A DNA stretch of 22,270 bases from the NCBI GenBank assembly GCA_038125725.1, contig JAYPEK010000056.1, positions 1 through 22,270 on the forward strand, written 5' to 3'. Made by a program: the position numbers and the translations under genes. The DNA comes from TMED8 sp038125725 (lineage in GTDB: Bacteria; Pseudomonadota; Alphaproteobacteria; Rhodospirillales; Casp-alpha2). The notes beneath the pieces are model-generated. The model saw only the letters and a program-made list of their open reading frames with translations. It did no database searches and was not told where the DNA came from. Positions 7,150 to 14,919 of this stretch are shown here, in pieces; positions within the stretch are counted from its first letter, which is position 1; the number at the start of each line of letters is the position of its first letter.

Positions 7150-8738
7150 GCACCGCGCCCCCGGACCTGGAAGCCCTCCTGGCCGAGGCGCTGGCACACC
7201 ATCAGGCCGGCCGCACCGATGACGCGGCGGCGCTCTACGAGACGCTGCTGCACCATGACCCGAACAACGCGGCACTCTGGATCAACCTCGGCGCGGCACG
7301 GCGCGCGTCGGGCCGGCCGGGAGACGCGGCGGCGGCGCTTCGCCGCGCGGTCGACCTGCAACCCGACGAAGCCGGCGCCTGGTACAACCTGGCCAATGCG
7401 CTTGCCGACGCCGGCGATACGCCGGACACCCTTGCCGCCTTTGCAACCGCCGCCGGCCTCGCCCCGGAGATGGCGGACATCCACCTCGCCTGGGCCGACA
7501 CCTTGAATGCGACAGGCGCCGGCGATGAGGCCGTCGCCGTCTTCGAACGGGGCCTCCAGCATTGCCCGGGGCACGCCGGGTTGCTGAACAACCTCGGCAA
7601 CGCTCTGCTCGATCGGCACCGGGTCGCTGACGCTCTGCCGTATCTGGATGCCGCCGTGCGGGCGGCGCCGGACGACACGGCCGCCCGGCGCAACCTCGCC
7701 AACGCGCTCAGGCTGTCCGGCCGTCTCGGGGAAGCCGAAGCGATCCTCGGTGAGTTGATCGGCGGCGATGACGGCGATGCCGATGCGCATTGCCTGCGCG
7801 CCTTCACCCGGTTCGCGGCCGGCGACGTCGCCGGCGCCTGGGAGGACTATGCCTGGCGCTGGCGTTCGCGCTTCCACGAAGCGGCGCGGCCGTTTCCGCA
7901 GCCCGAATGGGACGGACGGAACCTCGATGGCAAAACCCTGCTTGTCTGCGGCGAACAGGCCGTCGGTGACGAGTTGATGTTCGCCACCATGCTCACCGAC
8001 CTCCAAGACCGCGCCGGAAAGTTGATCGTGGAGACCGAACACCGCCTGCAACCGTTGTTCGAACGCGCCTTTCCCGGCGTTGAGGTCGTTGCCCGCACCG
8101 ATCCGCCGGCGCAGCACCTGATGGCACGGGACATCGACTACCAGATCGCCATCGGCGACCTCGGCCGATGGCTGCGGCCGGACAGCGCCGCATTCGCGCG
8201 CAACCGCCCCTATCTCCGTGCCGACGCGAAAGAGACCGCCCGCCTGCGCGCCGTCCACGATAAACAAGCAGCCGGCCGGCCTTGCGTCGGGATTTCATGG
8301 AAAAGCGGCGTCGATCGCGCCGGCGTCGCGCGCAGTCTCGATCACGGCGCGCTGAAGCGCTTGCTCGGGCAAAACGACATCTTCTGGATCAGCCTGCAGT
8401 ACGGCGATATCAGCGACGACCTGGCCGGCCTCGAACCCGGCCGGCTCTGGGTCGACGACCGGGTCGATCCACTTCGCTCCCTGAACGACCTGACGGCACA
8501 GATGGCGACGCTCGACATGGTCGTTTCCGTCGCCAATACCACGGTGCACGTGGCCGGCGCGCTCGGCGTTCCAACCCTGGCGATGCTGGCGCGTGTCCCC
8601 GATTGGCGCTGGATGGCCGCGGGCGAGGAATGTGTCTGGTATCCGAGTGTCCGCTTGCTGCGCCAACGCCACGCGGGCGACTGGTCGGAGGCGCTGGACC
8701 ACGTGGTGGATGAACTCGTGCAGCTCAGATCATGTTGA
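7146..8738 (+). CDS. TPR protein fused to a GT9-like glycosyltransferase domain
   Basis: This 530-residue cytosolic protein has about six tetratricopeptide repeats (roughly 8-230; for example NNAALWINLGAARRASGRPG and AGAWYNLANALADAGDTPDT). A glycosyltransferase domain related to heptosyltransferase family 9 follows (about 255-525). Its signatures are DGKTLLVCGEQAVGDELMFA (261-280), VGISWKSG (381-388) and VVSVANTTVHVAGALGVPTL (459-478). Proteins with this fusion are common in Rhodospirillales and some act on surface or flagellar glycans; the acceptor here is unknown. The start is GTG, overlapping the LysE stop by 3 nt. The last 14 nt overlap the end of the convergent DUF2336 gene. High Ala/Gly/Asp content is typical of its neighbours. 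Confidence 0.87.
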   Translation: MSTAPPDLEALLAEALAHHQAGRTDDAAALYETLLHHDPNNAALWINLGAARRASGRPGDAAAALRRAVDLQPDEAGAWYNLANALADAGDTPDTLAAFATAAGLAPEMADIHLAWADTLNATGAGDEAVAVFERGLQHCPGHAGLLNNLGNALLDRHRVADALPYLDAAVRAAPDDTAARRNLANALRLSGRLGEAEAILGELIGGDDGDADAHCLRAFTRFAAGDVAGAWEDYAWRWRSRFHEAARPFPQPEWDGRNLDGKTLLVCGEQAVGDELMFATMLTDLQDRAGKLIVETEHRLQPLFERAFPGVEVVARTDPPAQHLMARDIDYQIAIGDLGRWLRPDSAAFARNRPYLRADAKETARLRAVHDKQAAGRPCVGISWKSGVDRAGVARSLDHGALKRLLGQNDIFWISLQYGDISDDLAGLEPGRLWVDDRVDPLRSLNDLTAQMATLDMVVSVANTTVHVAGALGVPTLAMLARVPDWRWMAAGEECVWYPSVRLLRQRHAGDWSEALDHVVDELVQLRSC

Positions 8739-9834
8739 GATCGCGGAGCGCCGCCAGGTAGCCGGAATCCCGCTTCCAGCGCTCGACGACTTCTTGCGCG
8801 GCGCCCAGGCTGGTGCGCGAGAAAAGCATCAGTGCCCCTTCCGCATCTTCCTTGAAACTCTCCATGCGGATCGGCCGAGCTTTTCGGCAAAGCAAGAAGA
8901 TACTCTTGAACTGATCCTCGGACATATCGACGGCACGGCAGGCGACGGCCAGCGATTCGCCGCTCGGCTCGAGCACGAAGCGCATGATCAGGTCATGACG
9001 GACTCCAGTCGCTGCCGACAACAGATCGACGAACAACCGCACCTCGCCATCGCGTAGCGCGCGGATCATCAGCGCCGGATCGACAGCCCCTTCGGAGTGC
9101 AGCGTCTGCGCCAATTGTTCGGACTTGGTCTCGCCGCCGGCTTCAGCCACCGACAGACTTTCCAACGCCGCCTTCTCCAGCAGTTCGTCGACCTCGGCCT
9201 TGTTGAGCCCGCAATGGTCGATGATGTGCTTGCGCAGCGCCGCCGACACCCAGAGGAACATGCGCTTGGCCATCTCAGGCTTCAGTTCGCGGCGATTGAG
9301 GACCGGTTCCTGGAAAGTATCGACGCGCTCGGACTGTTCGACCAGGAACTCCATGGTCTTTTCAGAAATCTTGGCATTGTCGTTCTGCAGCAGGGTGCGG
9401 ATGACTCGTTCGTTGCCTTGCTCGACGAGGGCGTCGGACACTTCCTCGCTGACCGATTGGCGGATCGCCACCGCCATCTGATGCTCCAGCGTGCGCTGGC
9501 GGATCACATCTATCAATTGGGTGTCCTGCAGCACCTCGCTCTCGCTGAGGATCGGAAACGCCACCTCGATCTTGTCGTTGGCCAGCAGCGTGATCAAATC
9601 CGGCGGCGCGTCCATCCGATCGGCGAGCCGAGTGCTGACGAGCTTGCGCACCGCCATTTCCGCATCGCGGACGACACCGTGCAGAATCTCGTACATCAAT
9701 GCCCGTTCGCGATCGGTCAGGACGGTGCCTTCACCGTCGAACAGGTCGGATATCGCCGCCGCGAGTTCGCTCCGCCCCTCGGTGGAGCGCTGCCGCGCCA
9801 ATTCCAGCAGATATGCACTGTCGAATGATGACAT
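8725..9834 (-). CDS. DUF2336 domain protein
   Basis: This 369-residue soluble, mostly helical protein matches the DUF2336 family found mainly in alphaproteobacteria. Family traits are an N-terminal helical region with DRERALMYEILHGVVRDAEM, a middle HEAT-like region of short helix pairs (IEVAFPILSESEVLQDTQLI) and a C-terminal part with VDLLSAATGVRHDLIMRFVL. No catalytic motif or membrane segment is seen and no biochemical role is established that I can name. ATG 9834 is chosen; an in-frame GTG directly precedes it at 9837, and GGGGC lies just upstream. The gene is convergent with the TPR glycosyltransferase (14-nt overlap) and divergent from the secreted HExxH gene. Family members often occur near signalling genes, which fits the region, but the link is inference. 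Confidence 0.85.
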   Translation of the reverse strand: MSSFDSAYLLELARQRSTEGRSELAAAISDLFDGEGTVLTDRERALMYEILHGVVRDAEMAVRKLVSTRLADRMDAPPDLITLLANDKIEVAFPILSESEVLQDTQLIDVIRQRTLEHQMAVAIRQSVSEEVSDALVEQGNERVIRTLLQNDNAKISEKTMEFLVEQSERVDTFQEPVLNRRELKPEMAKRMFLWVSAALRKHIIDHCGLNKAEVDELLEKAALESLSVAEAGGETKSEQLAQTLHSEGAVDPALMIRALRDGEVRLFVDLLSAATGVRHDLIMRFVLEPSGESLAVACRAVDMSEDQFKSIFLLCRKARPIRMESFKEDAEGALMLFSRTSLGAAQEVVERWKRDSGYLAALRDLNMI

Positions 9835-10028
9835 CACGCCCCAAGAAAACTCAGGATTGGTTTTGAAACTGTTAAGCCTCCACCAGGAGACCGTGTACCC
9901 CTAGAATCATCATGCCGTGTCGGTATTCGACGGACAAGTGACAATCTGGGAAAGCGCACGTTGTCGAGCGCGATATAGCGGATGCTTTTCCGCCAGCTGT
10001 GGTAATATGCGGCGTGGGTTTCGAGAGG

Positions 10029-10724
10029 ATGACAGTGCGCCGAACCTCCTCCTGTTTTGCTGGTTCCTGGCTGGCCGGCCTGATTTTGTCGTTGGGTGTC
10101 GCCTACCCAGTGGCGGCTCAAAACGCCTGCCCGCCACCTTCGAACGCGCCGTCTGTCAGCCTTCGGGTCAAACCCGGTACCGTGGTGGTCAATAACGGCC
10201 ACAGCCGCCAAGGCTTGCAAAGCCAGCGGGCCAGCCAGGCCGCGCCCAGGCTGGCCAAGGGCTGGGCGCCCGTTGGGCTGACCGCGACCGAGACCGAGTT
10301 CTCCATGAACCTGCGCGTCAACGCCATCCCCGATGGCCGCGGCCGGTACTGCGGATATCTCGACACCGTCAACGCCACCGTCGGCTACGACCGGTTGACG
10401 GTCTATATCGCGAGGCGCTATCGGCCGGGCTCGTGCCAGTACAATTCCATCATGGAACACGAAAAGCTGCATGTGCTGGTGTTTCGCCGTGCCTTGGAAC
10501 GCTATGCGCCGGGCCTGGAGCGCCGCCTCGAGACCCTTGCCGCCCGCCAACGCCCGATCCTCGCCACCAGCCCGAAACAGGTGGCCGCACTCTACAAGGA
10601 ACGGCTGTTTCGCGATATCCAGCCGCTGATCAAGGAAATGCACCGCCAGCAGGACAGCTCCAACGCCAAGCTCGACACGCCGGAAAACTATAAGCGCGAA
10701 CAGACCCGCTGTGCCGAATGGTAG
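10029..10724 (+). CDS. Secreted HExxH protein, putative DUF922-like zinc protease
   Basis: This protein (231 residues from the ATG) has an N-terminal signal peptide (SWLAGLILSLGVAYPVAAQN, cleavage near residue 30). The exported domain carries the zinc-metalloprotease motif HEKLH at 144-148. The region from CGYLDTVNATVGYDRLTVYI to SCQYNSIMEHEKLH resembles DUF922, a predicted secreted zinc-protease family, but I cannot confirm the match without a search. C-terminal HRQQDSSNAKLDTPENY may supply the third ligand. Cys108 and Cys136 could form a disulfide. Start: GAGAGG (10023-10028) directly abuts ATG 10029 and has ideal 6-nt spacing to GTG 10035, so GTG 10035 may be the true start. Both give an intact signal peptide. 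It is divergent from DUF2336 and about 95 nt ahead of the coiled-coil gene. Confidence 0.72.
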   Translation: MTVRRTSSCFAGSWLAGLILSLGVAYPVAAQNACPPPSNAPSVSLRVKPGTVVVNNGHSRQGLQSQRASQAAPRLAKGWAPVGLTATETEFSMNLRVNAIPDGRGRYCGYLDTVNATVGYDRLTVYIARRYRPGSCQYNSIMEHEKLHVLVFRRALERYAPGLERRLETLAARQRPILATSPKQVAALYKERLFRDIQPLIKEMHRQQDSSNAKLDTPENYKREQTRCAEW

Positions 10725-10744
10725 CCGCGCCGAACAGGGATATC

Positions 10745-10773
10745 TTGACGCCGTGAGACGCGAAAGCGACACT
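10745..10773 (+). promoter_or_regulatory. Candidate promoter for the coiled-coil/cyclase operon
   Basis: TTGACG (10745-10750) is followed after 17 nt by GACACT (10768-10773). The -35 element is good and the -10 element weak; an alternative TATGAT at 10773-10778 would have a 22-nt spacer. It lies in the only gap ahead of the two coupled genes. Confidence 0.3.
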
Positions 10774-10819
10774 ATGATGACTACGCCGTTGATCTTAGAG
10801 AGAACGACAGTCCGAAACC

Positions 10820-11374
10820 ATGCCTGCTGAACTGATTCCGGACAACATCGAAGACGATCCGTTGCGCCAAGCGCAGACGGAGGTTCGGCACCTGAAAGCC
10901 ACGATTGCCGCGCTGCGCGAGGAGATGGAGAATTTATCCATCGGCAGGGAGCAGGCCGTTCAGGCGGCGCGTGCGGAGAATTTCGACGAACTCAAGCAAA
11001 TGCGGGAAACCGCCAGCGCGCTGCGTGAGGCGCTTGAGGATCTGCGTTTCGAAAAGGACCGCGCCGTGCAGGAAGCGGTGGCCAATGCCAACGACGAAAT
11101 CCAGCAATTGAAATCCACCGTCGGCGCGCTCCGCGACGAACTCGAGAACTTGCGCTTCGAGAAGGACAAGGCGGTGCAGGAGGCCGTGGCGCACGGCAGC
11201 GACGAAATCACCCAGCTTCGCGGCACCGTGCATGAATTGCGCGACCAACTCGAAAACGTGCGTTTCGATTATGAAGAAAAACTGCAAAGCCAGGCGCGCG
11301 ACACCCGCGACGAAGTTGGCCATCTGCATCAGACCATCCAATCCATGCGCCAGGAACTCGAGGCCAGGAACTAA
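10820..11374 (+). CDS. Acidic coiled-coil protein of 36-residue repeats, unknown function
   Basis: I do not recognise a named family. After a short N-terminal leader (MPAELIPDNIEDDPLRQ), the 184-residue protein is four full 36-residue repeats (24-59, 60-95, 96-131, 132-167) and a partial fifth (168-184). The shared core is L-R-x-x-L-E-N-L-R-F-E-K-D-x-A-V-Q-E-A-V. It is helical, highly charged and cytosolic, with no signal or membrane segment. Thirty-six residues equals ten turns at 3.6 residues per turn, so the helix may be nearly straight rather than a normal heptad coil. Repeats 2 and 3 are nearly identical as protein but differ at many synonymous sites, so the duplication is old and the sequence is under selection. 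The stop lies 3 nt before the cyclase ATG, implying coupled synthesis and a possible scaffold or regulator role. Confidence 0.72.
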   Translation: MPAELIPDNIEDDPLRQAQTEVRHLKATIAALREEMENLSIGREQAVQAARAENFDELKQMRETASALREALEDLRFEKDRAVQEAVANANDEIQQLKSTVGALRDELENLRFEKDKAVQEAVAHGSDEITQLRGTVHELRDQLENVRFDYEEKLQSQARDTRDEVGHLHQTIQSMRQELEARN

Positions 11375-11377
11375 CCC

Positions 11378-13711
11378 ATGGCCAGTAAACCGAGATTGAA
11401 GGCGAAGGTCACCGCCATCGAGAAAGGCGCCAAGGGCGACGAGTCGGCGCAATTGCGCGAAGCGCGGAAGCGCCTGAAGCAGGCCGAGATGCTGCTGGCC
11501 GTGTCGCGCCGCGTCGCCGCCATCGAAACCCTCGACGAAATTCTCGAAACCCTGGTGGAAATGACCACCTGGGAACTGAACGCCGAACGCGGCAGCCTGT
11601 TCCTCAACGACGTGCAGACGGGCGAGCTCTATTCGCGCGTCGCGCAGGGCAATTTCTCGCGCGAGATTCGCATCCTCAACACCACCGGTGTTGCTGGTGC
11701 CATCTTCCAGAACGGCGTCGGCGAAATCATCCCGGACTCCTACGCCGATTCACGTTTTAACCGCTCCATCGACGAACAGACGGGCTTCACGACGAAATCC
11801 ATCCTGTGCGCGCCGGTGAAAACGGTGAAAGGCGAGATCATCGGCGTCATCCAGGTGCTGAATAAGAAGGAAGGCGAGTTTACCGACGAGGACCTCGACC
11901 TGCTGGAGGCGATGACCACGCAAGCCGCAGTGGCGCTGCAGAGCACCCAGTTCGTCGAGCACATGAAGAAGACCCGCGAGAAGGAAATGGAATTTCTCGA
12001 CGTGGTCGCCGACGTCACCTCCGAACTGGAACTGGGTTCACTGTTGGCCAAGGTCATGGCCGAGGCGACGCGCATGCTCAGCGCCGACCGCTCGACCCTG
12101 TTCATTAACGACGAAAAGACCAGCGAGCTGTTTTCCCGCGTCGCCATGGGCGACGGCATCGGCGAGATCAGGCTTCCCAATTCCGCCGGTATCGCCGGCG
12201 CCGTGTTCACGTCCGGCAAGACCGTCAACATTCCCTATGCCTATGCCGATCTCCGCTTCAACCCGGCCTTCGACAAGCAGACCGGCTACTTCACCCGTTC
12301 CATCCTCTGCGTGCCGGTAGTCAACAAGGACGGCAAGGTGATCGGCGTCACCCAGGTGCTGAACAAGCGCGGCGGCCCGTTCACCGACGAAGACGAGACC
12401 CGCCTCAAGGCGTTCACCGCCCAGGTTTCCATCGCCCTCGAAAACGCCAAGCTGTTCGAAGACGTGCAGAACATGAAGTCCTACAACGAGAGCATGCTGC
12501 TCTCGATGACCAACGGCGTTATCACCATGGACGAGGACGGCGTCATCGTCACCTGCAACGCCGCCGGCTTGCGCATCCTGCGGGTGCCGGAAAAAGAGAT
12601 CGTCGGCGAAAAGGCCGAGGACTTCTTCTCTGGCGAGAACGCCTGGCTGATGGAAAAGGTCCATGAAGTCGAGGATTCGCTCGAGACCAAGGAACTGGTC
12701 GACGCCGAACTGCACGTGCAGGAGGAAGACGGCTCCTTCGAGACGTTGTCCACCAACATCACCATCCTGCCGCTGCAGGATTCGGAGCAGAAACGACTCG
12801 GCTCCATGGTGATGATCGAGGACATTTCGTCCGAGAAGCGCATGAAGTCGACCATGTCGCGTTACATGGACCCGGGGCTGGCGGACCAGCTCATGGGCGG
12901 CGGCGAGGACTTGCTCGGCGGCAAGTCGACGGAAGCCACCATCCTGTTCTCCGACGTGCGCAGCTTCACGACGCTGACGGAATCGCTCGGCGCCCAGGGC
13001 ACGGTGGCGATGCTGAACGAGTACTTCACCATCATGGTCGACATCATCACCGGTGAAGGCGGCATGCTGGACAAGTTCATCGGCGACGCGATCATGGCCG
13101 CGTTCGGCATCCCCATCGCCCATGACGACGACGAGGACCGCGCCGTGCGCGCCACCATCCGCATGATCACCGAGCTGTGGGATTGGAACAAGGTCCGCGA
13201 GAAGCGCGGCGAGATGCCCATCGACCACGGGGTCGGGCTCAATACCGGGATGATCGTGTCCGGCAACATCGGCTCGCCCAAGCGCATGGACTACACCATG
13301 ATCGGCGACGGCGTGAACCTGGCGGCGCGCCTCGAATCGGCCTGCAAGCAATACTCCGCCCACATCCTGATTTCCGAGTTCACCCGCGCCAAGCTGCGCG
13401 GCACCTACCGCATGCGCGACGTCGACCTGGTGGTGGTCAAGGGCAAGACCGAGCCCGTCGGCGTCTACGAGGTGCTCGACTACCACAATGACGAGACGTT
13501 CCCCAACCTGATGGACGCGGTCAACTACTTCAATGCCGGCGTCAAGGACTACCGCGCCGGTAACTTCGAGAAGGCGGTCAAGGACTTCCACGAAGCCCTC
13601 AAGGCCAACCCGAACGATAAGCTGGCCGAGACCTACATCGGCCGCTGCGAACACCTGATGGCGGAACCGCCGGAAGAGTGGAACGGCGTCTGGGTGATGA
13701 CGTCGAAGTAG
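11378..13711 (+). CDS. GAF-GAF-PAS class III adenylate/guanylate cyclase with C-terminal TPR
   Basis: This 777-residue soluble enzyme should make cAMP (or cGMP). Order: basic coiled-coil N-terminus (1-45), GAF1 (about 49-190), GAF2 (about 208-358), PAS (about 366-490), cyclase domain (about 516-700), TPR-like segment (about 715-758). Both GAFs end in an NKFDE-like motif (LNKKEGEFTDED, LNKRGGPFTDED), as in cyanobacterial CyaB and phosphodiesterases whose GAFs bind cyclic nucleotides. The catalytic set is complete: metal-binding Asp526 (FSDVRSF) and Asp570 (KFIGD), Lys566, Thr640 at the base-specificity position, Asn647 and Arg651. The layout matches Anabaena CyaB1. The C-terminus PPEEWNGVWVMTSK is shared in form with the other cyclase here. 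ATG 11378 follows the coiled-coil stop by 3 nt; its stop abuts the convergent Hpt gene. Confidence 0.93.
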   Translation: MASKPRLKAKVTAIEKGAKGDESAQLREARKRLKQAEMLLAVSRRVAAIETLDEILETLVEMTTWELNAERGSLFLNDVQTGELYSRVAQGNFSREIRILNTTGVAGAIFQNGVGEIIPDSYADSRFNRSIDEQTGFTTKSILCAPVKTVKGEIIGVIQVLNKKEGEFTDEDLDLLEAMTTQAAVALQSTQFVEHMKKTREKEMEFLDVVADVTSELELGSLLAKVMAEATRMLSADRSTLFINDEKTSELFSRVAMGDGIGEIRLPNSAGIAGAVFTSGKTVNIPYAYADLRFNPAFDKQTGYFTRSILCVPVVNKDGKVIGVTQVLNKRGGPFTDEDETRLKAFTAQVSIALENAKLFEDVQNMKSYNESMLLSMTNGVITMDEDGVIVTCNAAGLRILRVPEKEIVGEKAEDFFSGENAWLMEKVHEVEDSLETKELVDAELHVQEEDGSFETLSTNITILPLQDSEQKRLGSMVMIEDISSEKRMKSTMSRYMDPGLADQLMGGGEDLLGGKSTEATILFSDVRSFTTLTESLGAQGTVAMLNEYFTIMVDIITGEGGMLDKFIGDAIMAAFGIPIAHDDDEDRAVRATIRMITELWDWNKVREKRGEMPIDHGVGLNTGMIVSGNIGSPKRMDYTMIGDGVNLAARLESACKQYSAHILISEFTRAKLRGTYRMRDVDLVVVKGKTEPVGVYEVLDYHNDETFPNLMDAVNYFNAGVKDYRAGNFEKAVKDFHEALKANPNDKLAETYIGRCEHLMAEPPEEWNGVWVMTSK

Positions 13712-14500
13712 TTACGTCTCCAGCAGTTTCTGCGCGCTCAGGAACTGGATCAGGTCACGCGAGAAGTTCAGCCCCTTGTGCACCACGGCGACATTGTCCA
13801 GCAGGTCCTCGCCGGCGATATCGGACTCGTCCGACGCGGTGATCACCATGCACTTGTGGTGCGCGGTCGCCTCGATGGCGCTGAACACACGGGCCAGTTC
13901 AAGCCCGTTCATGCGGTCGAGCAGCATCGAGGTGATGATCAGGTCCGGGCGGTGCGTGAGGCCGAGATCGATGGCTTCCAGCGAGCTTTCGGCGATGATC
14001 ACCTTGAAGCCGAAGGTCGTCAGCTCGCGCCCGACAATCTTGCGCTGGATGCCCTTCGGCATCAACAGCAGCACCGACAGCCCCGCCTTGAGGCCGGTGC
14101 GGTCCCGCTTCACGCCCCTGAGCGGCAGGTATTTGATCGCGTCGGCGACCTGCCGGCCATCGATATCGGTGCCGCCGTCGAGCACGTCGCGCACCCGGTC
14201 GACGAACAACTGCACGTCCCACAACTGGTCGACGCCGATATCCTTGACGGTTTCCAGGTAGTCTTCGAGCGCATGCGCCCATAGCGTCGCCGACGGGAAG
14301 CCGAAACTGCCGCCCATGCCCTTGATCGAGTGCACGTGGCGCTTGATCTCGAGCATCTCGTACTCGGGCTTGCCCTTGTTGGCGAGCAGGCGCGAGATCG
14401 CCTCCTCGACCTCGTCGAGGCGGTCGTTGGAGGCTTCGATGAATTCCTGGCGCATATCCGCCAGGATCATTTCAAGATCGGGATCGCTGTCCACGGCCAT
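13712..14500 (-). CDS. Hpt phosphotransfer domain fused to a degenerate receiver
   Basis: This 262-residue cytosolic protein has an Hpt domain (about 8-110) with the phosphorylatable His57 in RHVHSIKGMGGSFGF. A receiver-like domain follows (about 140-255; LSVLLLMPKGIQRKIVGREL). The receiver has lost its phosphorylation chemistry: the acidic pair is replaced by Met-Pro-Lys, and the phosphoacceptor position in PDLIITSMLLDRMNG is Ser191 (codon 13928-13930). The conserved Thr/Ser and Lys (Lys242 in VVHKG) remain. It is therefore a pseudo-receiver, probably a protein-binding or docking module. ATG 14500 has AGGA upstream. The stop is directly adjacent to the stop of the GAF cyclase on the other strand. 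It lies 20 nt downstream of the response regulator, so it is probably part of one phosphorelay operon. Confidence 0.87.
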   Translation of the reverse strand: MAVDSDPDLEMILADMRQEFIEASNDRLDEVEEAISRLLANKGKPEYEMLEIKRHVHSIKGMGGSFGFPSATLWAHALEDYLETVKDIGVDQLWDVQLFVDRVRDVLDGGTDIDGRQVADAIKYLPLRGVKRDRTGLKAGLSVLLLMPKGIQRKIVGRELTTFGFKVIIAESSLEAIDLGLTHRPDLIITSMLLDRMNGLELARVFSAIEATAHHKCMVITASDESDIAGEDLLDNVAVVHKGLNFSRDLIQFLSAQKLLET

Positions 14501-14520
14501 GTCGTTAGATGTCCTGTCGT

Positions 14521-14883
14521 CTAGTCTTCGCCGGGCGTGAGTTTACCCAACAGTTGCTCGAAGTCGATGGGCTTACGCACGAAGGCGTCGCAACCGGCTT
14601 CGAAGATCGCTTCACGGCTGGCGGCGTCGTCTTCGGCGGTCAGCGCGATGATCGTGACCCCAGCCAGTTCCGGGTGCGCACGAAACTGGCGCGTCGCGCG
14701 AAAGCCGTCCATCACCGGCATGTTCAAGTCCATCAGCACCACGTCCGGCCGTTCCGCCAGCGCCGCGGCCAACCCGCGAATGCCGTCCTTGGCCTCGATC
14801 ACATCGAAGCCCTTCACGGTGAGGAACCGGCCCACCAGCATCCGCACCTCGGGCGCGTCGTCGACGATGAGAACCTTGACCAT
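14521..14883 (-). CDS. Single-domain response regulator (CheY-like receiver)
   Basis: This 120-residue protein is only a receiver domain. All active-site residues are present: the acidic pair Asp8/Asp9 (VLIVDDAPEVR), phosphoacceptor Asp52 (VVLMDLNMPVMDG), Thr82 and Lys104 (VRKP). With no output domain it should act by protein contact or as a phosphate shuttle or sink. Start: a TTG at 14898 would add five residues but has no ribosome-binding site, and ATG 14883 begins exactly at the domain, so I choose that. The gene lies 36 nt after the CHASE2 cyclase and 20 nt before the Hpt gene on the same strand. It is the natural partner of the Hpt protein and of the hybrid kinase upstream. Confidence 0.92.
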   Translation of the reverse strand: MVKVLIVDDAPEVRMLVGRFLTVKGFDVIEAKDGIRGLAAALAERPDVVLMDLNMPVMDGFRATRQFRAHPELAGVTIIALTAEDDAASREAIFEAGCDAFVRKPIDFEQLLGKLTPGED

Positions 14884-14919
14884 ATCAGCCGCCGTCAATT
14901 CCGGCCCCAGAGGCCGCGA

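Noticed and set aside
12038..13654. Long open frame on the minus strand opposite the GAF cyclase
   Set aside because: Antisense shadow of a gene with clear GAF, PAS and cyclase motifs; no domain or ribosome-binding site.
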